Assembly (NCBI GenBank): GCA_964236445.1
Contig: CAXSDR010000133.1
Coordinates: 1-7,421 of the forward strand
Source: CAXSDR01 sp964236445
GTDB taxonomy: Bacteria; Actinomycetota; Actinomycetes; Motilibacterales; Motilibacteraceae
Length of the DNA stretch: 7,421 nt
Direction: 5' to 3'
The notes under the pieces were generated by a model. The model made no database searches and had not been told where the DNA came from. It worked only from the letters and a program-made list of their open reading frames with translations. Shown here piece after piece: positions 1-4,830 of the stretch. A program made the position numbers and the translations under genes. Positions within the stretch are counted from its first letter, which is position 1; every line of letters starts with the position of its first letter.

Positions 1-834
1 ACCTGCGTCTTCGTCGACCACGGGCTGCTGCGCAAGGGCGAGGCCGAGCAGGTCGAGCGTGACTACGTCGCTGCGACCGGCGTCAACCTCGTGGTCGTCG
101 ACGCCCGCGAGCGCTTCCTCCGCGCGCTTGCCGGCCTCACCGACCCGGAGGCCAAGCGCAAGGCGATCGGGCGTGAGTTCATCCGGGTGTTCGAGCAGTC
201 GGCGCGCGACATCGTCGCAGCCGCAGGCGCGCACGGTGAGACCGTCGACTTCCTCGTGCAGGGCACGCTCTATCCCGACGTCGTCGAGTCCGGCGGTGGC
301 GCCGGCACGGCCAACATCAAGAGCCACCACAACGTGGGCGGCCTGCCCGACGACCTTGCGTTCTCGCTGGTCGAGCCGCTGCGCACGCTGTTCAAGGACG
401 AGGTGCGCAAGGTCGGCCTCGAGCTCGACCTGCCGGAGGTCATCGTCTGGCGCCAGCCGTTCCCCGGCCCGGGACTCGGCATCCGGATCATCGGTGAGGT
501 CACCGAGGAGCGGCTCGCCATCCTGCGCGAAGCCGACGCCATCGCGCGCGAGGAGCTGTCGCTCGCCGGTCTCGACCGCGAAGTCTGGCAGTGTCCGGTG
601 GTGCTGCTGGCAGACGTACGCTCGGTCGGGGTGCAGGGCGACGGACGCACCTACGGCCACCCCATCGTGCTGCGTCCCGTGTCGAGCGAGGACGCGATGA
701 CCGCCGACTGGTCGCGCGTGCCCTATGAGGTGCTCGCGAAGATCTCGACGCGCATCACCAACGAAGTGCGAGACGTGAATCGCGTTGCGCTCGACATCAC
801 GAGCAAGCCGCCGGGGACGATCGAGTGGGAGTGA
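1..834 (+). CDS. guaA: GMP synthase (glutamine-hydrolysing), C-terminal part, 5' truncated by window edge
   Basis: The protein converts XMP to GMP with ATP and glutamine, the last step of de novo guanine nucleotide synthesis in the cytoplasm. Frame 1 is open from the first base and stops at TGA 832-834, giving 277 residues. The glutaminase domain and the ATP-pyrophosphatase P-loop must lie to the left of the window. Visible family blocks are FVDHGLLRKGE (fragment residues 4-14), QGTLYPDVVES (87-97), KSHHNVGGLP (107-116), RQPFPGPGLGIRI (151-163), and the dimerisation-domain ending DITSKPPGTIEWE at the extreme C-terminus. The natural C-terminus is therefore complete. Residues look fully conserved with no frameshift. 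The next gene is convergent and only 12 bp away, so there is no room for a separate terminator between the two stops. Identification is essentially certain from these blocks. Confidence 0.98.
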   Translation, partial: TCVFVDHGLLRKGEAEQVERDYVAATGVNLVVVDARERFLRALAGLTDPEAKRKAIGREFIRVFEQSARDIVAAAGAHGETVDFLVQGTLYPDVVESGGGAGTANIKSHHNVGGLPDDLAFSLVEPLRTLFKDEVRKVGLELDLPEVIVWRQPFPGPGLGIRIIGEVTEERLAILREADAIAREELSLAGLDREVWQCPVVLLADVRSVGVQGDGRTYGHPIVLRPVSSEDAMTADWSRVPYEVLAKISTRITNEVRDVNRVALDITSKPPGTIEWE

Positions 835-846
835 GGGTCGGCACCT

Positions 847-1467
847 CTAGCGCTGCGTGACGGCGAGCTTGGCGCTCAACCCCACGAACGAAACGGCAAA
901 GGCGCGTCGCATCCGCTGCATGATCTGCGGCCGCTCGACAAGGTGCGTACGCATCGCTGACGCGAACCCGCCATAGACCGCGAACACGACGAACGTCATG
1001 AGCATGAACACCGCGCTCAGCTCGAGCATGTGCAGCACGGGATGGGGATCGCTGCTGCTGACGAACTGCGGCAGGAACGCGAGGAAGAAGATCGACAGCT
1101 TCGGGTTGAGCAGGTTGGCCATGACAGCAGCGGCGACCACCCGCCACGGCGACCTCGGCGACCTCGGCGTCATCGTCTCGTCGGCCGCGAGCGTGCCGGT
1201 CTCACGCCAGGTGGACCAGGCCATGTAGAGCAGGTAGCCGACCCCGAGCAGCTTGACGACCATGAACGCGCGCCCGATCGCCTGCAGGAGCGCAGCCGCA
1301 CCGGTGAGTGCAGCCGCGAGGTGCGGGACCGTCCCGAGGGTGCACCCGAACGCGCTCGTCAGGCTTGCGCGCGTGCCGCGCGAGATGCCGGCGGATATCG
1401 TCAGCAGCGCTCCGGTTCCCGGCGTGGCGACGATCACGAGCGAGGTGAGCAAGAACGCGGGGCTCAC
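847..1467 (-). CDS. LysE/RhtB-family amino-acid (or metabolite) exporter
   Basis: This is an inner-membrane efflux protein of the LysE/RhtB superfamily, which exports amino acids such as lysine, threonine, homoserine or leucine; the substrate cannot be read from sequence. It has 206 residues, the usual family length. The N-terminal helix carries the signature VIVATPGTGAL (11-21), followed by GCTLGTVPHLAA (41-52). The conserved NPKLSIFFLAFLPQFV block is at 121-136, and the C-terminal helix ends GLSAKLAVTQR. About six hydrophobic segments are visible. I chose the GTG at 1467 because a GGGAGG ribosome site lies 8 nt upstream and the start then falls directly before the first helix, as in relatives. 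An ATG at 1488 would add seven residues but has no Shine-Dalgarno and would place GGGAGG inside the gene. A 9-bp tandem repeat (1148-1165) encodes the RSPRSP of a cytoplasmic loop. It is divergent from the winged-helix gene, which may share its control region. Confidence 0.9.
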   Translation of the reverse strand: MSPAFLLTSLVIVATPGTGALLTISAGISRGTRASLTSAFGCTLGTVPHLAAALTGAAALLQAIGRAFMVVKLLGVGYLLYMAWSTWRETGTLAADETMTPRSPRSPWRVVAAAVMANLLNPKLSIFFLAFLPQFVSSSDPHPVLHMLELSAVFMLMTFVVFAVYGGFASAMRTHLVERPQIMQRMRRAFAVSFVGLSAKLAVTQR

Positions 1468-1545
1468 GGCCGGTGCCTCCCATGGCATGGACGATGTCGG
1501 ACGATGTCGACGACAGCAGCGTAGGTCGAGCAGAGGGGGCCTTGC
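1468..1545. promoter_or_regulatory. Divergent promoter region between exporter and winged-helix gene
   Basis: These 78 bp separate two divergent starts, so both promoters must lie here or overlap the coding ends. The 10-mer GACGATGTCG occurs twice head to tail at 1490-1499 and 1500-1509, exactly one helical turn apart. On the minus strand a TACGCT hexamer (1523-1518) fits the actinobacterial -10 pattern TANNNT, which would put the repeats just downstream of the exporter's transcription start. I see no convincing -35 box and no -10 for the plus-strand gene. Assigning an operator is inference. Confidence 0.4.
1490..1509. repeat. Perfect 10-bp tandem direct repeat (2 copies)
   Basis: GACGATGTCG is repeated twice without a gap inside the divergent intergenic region. 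The exact 10-bp period would place both copies on the same face of the DNA helix, which suits a dimeric or cooperative regulator, but two copies in GC-rich DNA could also be chance. No known operator consensus is recognised. Confidence 0.6.
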
Positions 1546-2658
1546 ATGACGTCGCGGATCGCGCGCTGGCGGCTGCACAGGCTCGGCCTTTCCTCTCCGG
1601 CGGCCGCAACCCCGCTCGACGCCCTGCGATTCCTCACCGCAGCCCAAGCCCGCGACTCCGCCTCGGCCTGGTCGTCTCTGGCTCAGCGCACCAGCGCGAC
1701 GGCCACCGCGAAGGACATCGACCAGCTCTACGACGACGGCGCGATCCTGCGCACACACGTTCTGCGACCCACCCGCCAGCTCGTCGCACGCGAGGACATC
1801 CGCAGCCTGCTGCGATGGACCGCGCCTGGCGTCCAGGCCGCGCACGGCCCCTCCTATCGCCGCAACGGCCTCGACGACGTGACGCTCGCACGGAGCGACG
1901 AGGTGCTGGCGGACGCCCTCACCGGCAAGCACCTGAGCACTGCCCAGCTCGGCGAAGCGCTTCACCGCGGCGGCATCGCCGGCGCCGCGGGGGAGCGACT
2001 CGCGAACCTCCTGCTGCACGCTGAGCTGTCGGCCGTCATGTGCAGCGGGCCGACGCTGAAGGGCACGCCGACCTACGCGCTGCTCGACGAGAGAATTCCC
2101 GGGTCGCCGGCACGCGAGGACCCGGCGGAGCTCGTCCTGCGCTACGTCGCGAGCCATGGCCCGGTGAGTGCCAGGTCGTGCACCTGGTGGACCGGGCTGG
2201 CGCCAGAGCTCGTGACCGAGGTTCTCCAGCGACCCCACGAGACGGTCATGAGCGAGGTCATCGACGACGTCACGTGGTGGTTCGCGGCGGGCTCCGAGCC
2301 GACCACCGATCCGGCCAGCCCCTTCGTGCGCCTGCTCATGGCCGGTGATGAGTACGCCGTGGGCTACGGCCCGGCCGGCGTCGCTCGCGACGACTCCGCA
2401 CCCCGCAACCTGGTGATCCTCGACGGACAGGTTGCGGGGCAGTGGCGGCGTACGGTCAGGAAGAGCCATGTCGCGATCGACGTCGTGCTCGACCGGCAGT
2501 GGGGACGCCGCGAGCTGCGGGAGCTCTCCGTGCAGGCCGACCGCCACGGCGACTTCCTCGGTCTGCGCACCCGGCTCACCGCCGCCGCCGGACCGACGGT
2601 GATCGACAGCCTCACCGCCGCCGCGCGCGACGCTGCCCCGTGGCTCTTCCCCGGCTGA
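1546..2658 (+). CDS. Winged-helix DNA-binding domain protein (HTH_42 / AlkZ-YcaQ-like)
   Basis: The 370-residue product matches the HTH_42 family in length and block order. Characterised members are the DNA glycosylases AlkZ and YcaQ, which remove crosslinked or alkylated bases; most actinobacterial members are uncharacterised. Visible blocks: an N-terminal RWRLHRLGL helix (8-15 region), the segment FLTAAQARD (29-37) at the catalytic QxQ position, ILRTHVLRPTRQLVAREDI in the first third, a central LLLHAELSAVMCSGP segment followed by TYALLDERIP, a HGPVSARSCTWWTGL block, and near the end GDEYAVGYGP and ILDGQVAGQWRRT. The second catalytic position is Arg (Q34-A35-R36), and the usual RPTWHFVA segment reads RPTRQLVA, so glycosylase activity is doubtful. 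The start ATG has GAGGGGG about 8 nt upstream. It is divergent from the exporter and its downstream neighbour is convergent, so it is probably monocistronic. Family call is firm; biochemical role unknown. Confidence 0.85.
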   Translation: MTSRIARWRLHRLGLSSPAAATPLDALRFLTAAQARDSASAWSSLAQRTSATATAKDIDQLYDDGAILRTHVLRPTRQLVAREDIRSLLRWTAPGVQAAHGPSYRRNGLDDVTLARSDEVLADALTGKHLSTAQLGEALHRGGIAGAAGERLANLLLHAELSAVMCSGPTLKGTPTYALLDERIPGSPAREDPAELVLRYVASHGPVSARSCTWWTGLAPELVTEVLQRPHETVMSEVIDDVTWWFAAGSEPTTDPASPFVRLLMAGDEYAVGYGPAGVARDDSAPRNLVILDGQVAGQWRRTVRKSHVAIDVVLDRQWGRRELRELSVQADRHGDFLGLRTRLTAAAGPTVIDSLTAAARDAAPWLFPG

Positions 2659-2848
2659 GCACCAGGTGAGGGCGCGTCTGCGGTGTCACCTTGGAGCCAT
2701 GGAGTCGGCTGTCAGCGAGACGCGCGGTCCTGCATCGCCCGGTGGGCGGCGCCGGTGAGCAGGCCTGACACCTTTGTCGTCGAGAAGCTGCTGGAGACCC
2801 GCGTCAACGGCTCCCGCGCGCCGTTGCGCCGAGCGCACGCCGGTGTAG

Positions 2849-2883
2849 CTCGGGTCCCTTCGTTGACTCGGGTCCCTTCGTTG
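2849..2883. repeat. 17-bp direct repeat, period 18, with GGGTCCC core
   Basis: CTCGGGTCCCTTCGTTG occurs at 2849-2865 and again, identically, at 2867-2883. The GGGTCCC core is the reverse complement of the GGGACCC at the centre of the neighbouring palindromes, and CCCTTC continues into sequence like a palindrome half-arm. The second copy overlaps the left arm of the first palindrome by four bases. These are probably degenerate or half copies of the same element. Confidence 0.9.
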
Positions 2884-2906
2884 GCAGAAGGGACCCTTCT
2901 GCCAAC
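2880..2906. repeat. Palindrome 1 (27 bp, perfect, single central A)
   Basis: The left arm TTGGCAGAAGGG (2881-2892) is the exact reverse complement of the right arm CCCTTCTGCCAA (2894-2905) around a single A at 2893. One more G-C pair (2880/2906) extends it to 13 bp per arm. As RNA it would form a hairpin of about eleven pairs with a small loop. It is not followed by a T tract. Confidence 0.95.
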
Positions 2907-2915
2907 CCCGGTGCC

Positions 2916-2934
2916 GCACAGGGGACCCCTGTGC
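2916..2934. repeat. Palindrome 2 (19 bp, perfect, covarying arms)
   Basis: GCACAGGGG (2916-2924) and CCCCTGTGC (2926-2934) are exact reverse complements around A2925. Relative to palindrome 1 the arms differ at two positions (AGA to ACA, AAGGG to AGGGG), and both changes are matched by the opposite arm. The right flank continues CCA as in the other copies, but the left flank reads TGCC rather than TTGG, so symmetry ends there. Confidence 0.93.
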
Positions 2935-2941
2935 CAGACCT

Positions 2942-2968
2942 ATTGGCAGAGGGGACCCTTCTGCCAAT
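2942..2968. repeat. Palindrome 3 (27 bp, one G.T wobble)
   Basis: The left arm TTGGCAGAGGGG (2943-2954) pairs with CCCTTCTGCCAA (2956-2967) around A2955. The only imperfection is a G.T pair at 2951/2959, and an A-T pair (2942/2968) extends it to 13 bp per arm. It differs from palindrome 1 by a single base. It ends 24 bp from the stop of the PAS-GGDEF-EAL gene and could act at that gene's 3' end or, on the other strand, after the winged-helix gene. Confidence 0.93.
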
Positions 2969-2992
2969 CCCTGAAGCGGCCGGAAACCACCG

Positions 2993-4675
2993 CTAGTGCA
3001 CGCTGAGATAGGGCAGCACGTGGTCGGCATCGACGGGTCGCCCGTGGAGGTAGCCCTGCACCATCATTCCGGGATAGCGGCCGTACCACTGCGACTGCTC
3101 GGTGGTCTCGACGCCTTCGGCGACGCAGCGCAGCCCGAGGTCGCTCGCGAGCCGGGCGACGGCGTCGACGATGACGAGCGCGGTGGGGTCGTGGGGCAGG
3201 CCGGAGGTGAAGGAGCGGTCGATCTTCACGAAGCTGACGGGCAGCGAGGCGAGGTAGCGCAGCGACGCATAACCGGTGCCGAAGTCGTCGATCCCGATCT
3301 CGATGCCCGCGCTGCGCAGGAGCTCGAGCTGCTGCAACGTGTCGGCGGTGGCCTCGAGCAGTGCGGTTTCGGTGAGCTCGAGCGAGAGCGCGGTCGACGG
3401 CAGCTCGGACTGCTCGAGCACGTCGAGCACGGTGCGGGCGAGGTCAGCCCTCGCAGCCTGGCGGGCTGACAGGTTGACCGCCACGGCGATGTCGAGACCG
3501 AGGACGCGCCGCCACGTGCTGGTCTGCTCGCAGGCGGTCCGGAGCACGGTCGTGCCGAGCTCGACGATCAGACCGGTCTCCTCGGCAACGCCGATGAAGT
3601 CGATCGGCGGGACGAGCGCGCCGTCCCTGCCGCGCAGGCGGGCCAGAGCCTCGACCGCGACCGTACGACCGCTGCCGAGGTCGACGACCGGCTGGTAGTG
3701 CACCACCACCGCCTCGTCGCGCAGCGCCGCGCGCAGGGTGCGCTCCGCGACGCCGCGTTGCTGCGTCGAGCGGCGCAGGTCCATGTCATAGACGTCGACG
3801 CGGTCGCGGCCGTCGGTCTTCGCCCGGTGCATGGCCGTGGTCGCATCGCGCAGCAGGTCCTCGGGCTCCTGGTGCAGGTCCTCCGCGAACGCGATGCCGA
3901 TGGACGCGGTGGTGACGAGCTCGTTGTCGCCGATGACGTAGGGCTCGGCGAGTGCCGCACCGAGACGCTTGGCGACGCCGTCGGCCTCCTGACGGGTGTC
4001 GAGGTCCTCGAGCAGCACCGCGAACTCGTCCTCACCGAGGCGGGCGACCGTGTCGCTGGGCCGCAGCGCACGGAGCAGCCGGGCCCCGGCCTCACGCAGG
4101 ACCCGGTCCCCGACCGCATGCCCCATCGTCTCGTTGACGTGACGGAAGCCGTCGAGGTCGAGCGAGAGCAGCGCGACGTCGCTGTTGTGCCGGGCGCGGC
4201 GCCGCAGTGCGTGCGCGGTGCGGTCGGTGAGCAGCGACCGGTTGGGCAGGCCGGTGAGCTCGTCATGAGTCGCCTGGTGGGCGAGCTGCTGCAGCGCGGC
4301 TCGGTGCGCGGCGATGTCGGTGACGTGCACGAGCATCAGCACGGACTTCGCGGCGCTCGGGAAGCGCGAGATGGAGACCTCGACCCACACCTCGGTCCCG
4401 TCGGCGTGCACATAGCGCTTCTCTGCCGCCTGCTGTGGCACACCGGCCAGCACCCTGGCCCGGCGTTCGAGGCTTCCGGCGACGTCGTCGGGATGCGTGA
4501 GGTCCGTGCACGACGCCCCCAGCAGGGACTCCCTGCTTCGTCCGAGGAGCGAGGCGAACGCCTCGTTGACGTGCAGGATCTTCGCCGTTTCGTCGGAGAT
4601 CAGCATGCCCGTGGGTGACGAGTGGAAGGCGGCCTCGAAGCGGACGTCGCCCTCGGCCGGCCGGCGGACTGCCAC
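2993..4675 (-). CDS. PAS-GGDEF-EAL protein, probable c-di-GMP phosphodiesterase with degenerate GEDEF domain
   Basis: A 560-residue signalling protein that should act on the second messenger cyclic di-GMP. A PAS sensor domain spans about 12-120 (FEAAFHSSPTG at its start, ADGTEVWVEV and LVHVTDI near its end). The GGDEF domain spans about 135-300, with DELTGLPNR, LDLDGF, an allosteric I-site RPSD (205-208) and G-E-D-E-F at 214-218, where the second Gly is Glu. The EAL domain spans about 315-555 and keeps the residues expected for catalysis: E342 (EAL), N401 (NLS), E433 (LELTE), D463/D464 (IDDFGTG), K484 (VKID), E520 (AEGVET) and Q540 (QGYLHGRP). Hydrolysis of c-di-GMP is therefore more likely than synthesis. 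No signal peptide or membrane segment is visible, so it is probably cytosolic. The start is uncertain: I chose GTG 4675 because upstream codons lose the strong G/C third-position bias, but it has no Shine-Dalgarno. GTG 4726 and GTG 4759 are alternatives. Confidence 0.93.
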   Translation of the reverse strand: MAVRRPAEGDVRFEAAFHSSPTGMLISDETAKILHVNEAFASLLGRSRESLLGASCTDLTHPDDVAGSLERRARVLAGVPQQAAEKRYVHADGTEVWVEVSISRFPSAAKSVLMLVHVTDIAAHRAALQQLAHQATHDELTGLPNRSLLTDRTAHALRRRARHNSDVALLSLDLDGFRHVNETMGHAVGDRVLREAGARLLRALRPSDTVARLGEDEFAVLLEDLDTRQEADGVAKRLGAALAEPYVIGDNELVTTASIGIAFAEDLHQEPEDLLRDATTAMHRAKTDGRDRVDVYDMDLRRSTQQRGVAERTLRAALRDEAVVVHYQPVVDLGSGRTVAVEALARLRGRDGALVPPIDFIGVAEETGLIVELGTTVLRTACEQTSTWRRVLGLDIAVAVNLSARQAARADLARTVLDVLEQSELPSTALSLELTETALLEATADTLQQLELLRSAGIEIGIDDFGTGYASLRYLASLPVSFVKIDRSFTSGLPHDPTALVIVDAVARLASDLGLRCVAEGVETTEQSQWYGRYPGMMVQGYLHGRPVDADHVLPYLSVH

Positions 4676-4830
4676 GCGGGGGACAGGCTGCTGGCGCAGT
4701 GCGCGCCCTCGCCTGGTGGTCCTCACATCAGCCCATCGGACACGAGCCCGTCCATTCACTAGCCCGTACGGGTGACCTCTGGCACCGGGGGCGCGCAATC
4801 CCCGCACGTGACGGCACATACCGTTGCCCC
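4676..4830. promoter_or_regulatory. Divergent promoter region between PAS-GGDEF-EAL and Suc_Fer-like genes
   Basis: About 155 bp separate the two chosen starts. It contains a perfect 10-bp palindrome CCCGTACGGG (4763-4772), the direct repeat AGCCCGT (4745-4751 and 4761-4767, 16 bp apart) and a TACCGT -10-like box for the rightward gene. No promoter for the leftward gene could be recognised. If that gene starts further upstream, part of this region is its coding sequence. Confidence 0.45.
4819..4824 (+). promoter_or_regulatory. Probable -10 box (TACCGT) for a leaderless transcript
   Basis: TACCGT matches the actinobacterial -10 pattern TANNNT. It ends 6 nt before the GTG start at 4831, the spacing at which transcription would begin at the start codon itself. 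No Shine-Dalgarno precedes this GTG, which fits leaderless translation. No clear -35 box was found. Confidence 0.45.

Larger units (their letters stand above)
2659..2992. other. 334-bp non-coding region between convergent genes, with structured repeats
   Basis: This stretch lies between the stop of the winged-helix gene and the stop of the PAS-GGDEF-EAL gene. The left half (2659-2848) holds only weak structure: a possible imperfect hairpin pairing GGTGA (2665-2669) with TCACC (2686-2690), and a distant 8-bp inverted repeat GCGCGTCT / AGACGCGC (2672-2679 and 2718-2725). The right part (2849-2968) is a dense cluster of direct repeats and palindromes, listed separately. No run of T follows any hairpin on either strand, so a classical intrinsic terminator is not seen. 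Open frames through here are low-complexity translations of the palindromes and are not called as genes. Confidence 0.8.

Noticed and set aside
1148..1165. 9-bp tandem repeat GGCGACCTC x2
   Set aside because: It lies within the exporter gene and encodes a simple RSP-RSP cytoplasmic loop; a local codon repeat with no sign of regulatory function.
847..2547. 566-residue minus-strand open frame extending far upstream of the exporter
   Set aside because: Only the C-terminal part resembles a protein family (LysE). The rest is antisense to the winged-helix gene, with composition typical of GC-rich shadow frames, and a well-placed GTG with a ribosome site explains the real start.
2880..2968. Palindromes as classical Rho-independent terminators
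   Set aside because: Position between convergent genes fits, but none is followed by a T run on either strand and three near-identical copies exceed what a terminator needs. A T-less termination role is not excluded, so they are annotated as repeats.
2755..3006. Possible 83-residue plus-strand ORF starting at GTG 2755
   Set aside because: Its first part (SRPDTFVVEKLLETRVNG) looks mildly coding-like, but no family is recognised, there is no good ribosome site, and the second half is just the translation of the palindromes; it also runs into the 3' end of the PAS-GGDEF-EAL gene. It may be a gene remnant at most.
2686..3030. 114-residue minus-strand frame across the repeat cluster
   Set aside because: The sequence repeats short words such as RRDPS and KGPFCQ that simply translate the palindromes, and it overlaps the end of a certain gene.
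3698..4618. 306-residue plus-strand frame antisense to the GGDEF domain
   Set aside because: It is a mirror of the coding strand's high-GC codon pattern, with no domain match; the opposite strand has unmistakable PAS and GGDEF motifs.
1..4675. Functional link between guaA (GMP/GTP supply) and the GTP-sensing GEDEF protein
   Set aside because: The genes are separated by two unrelated genes on mixed strands, and nothing in the sequence shows co-regulation.
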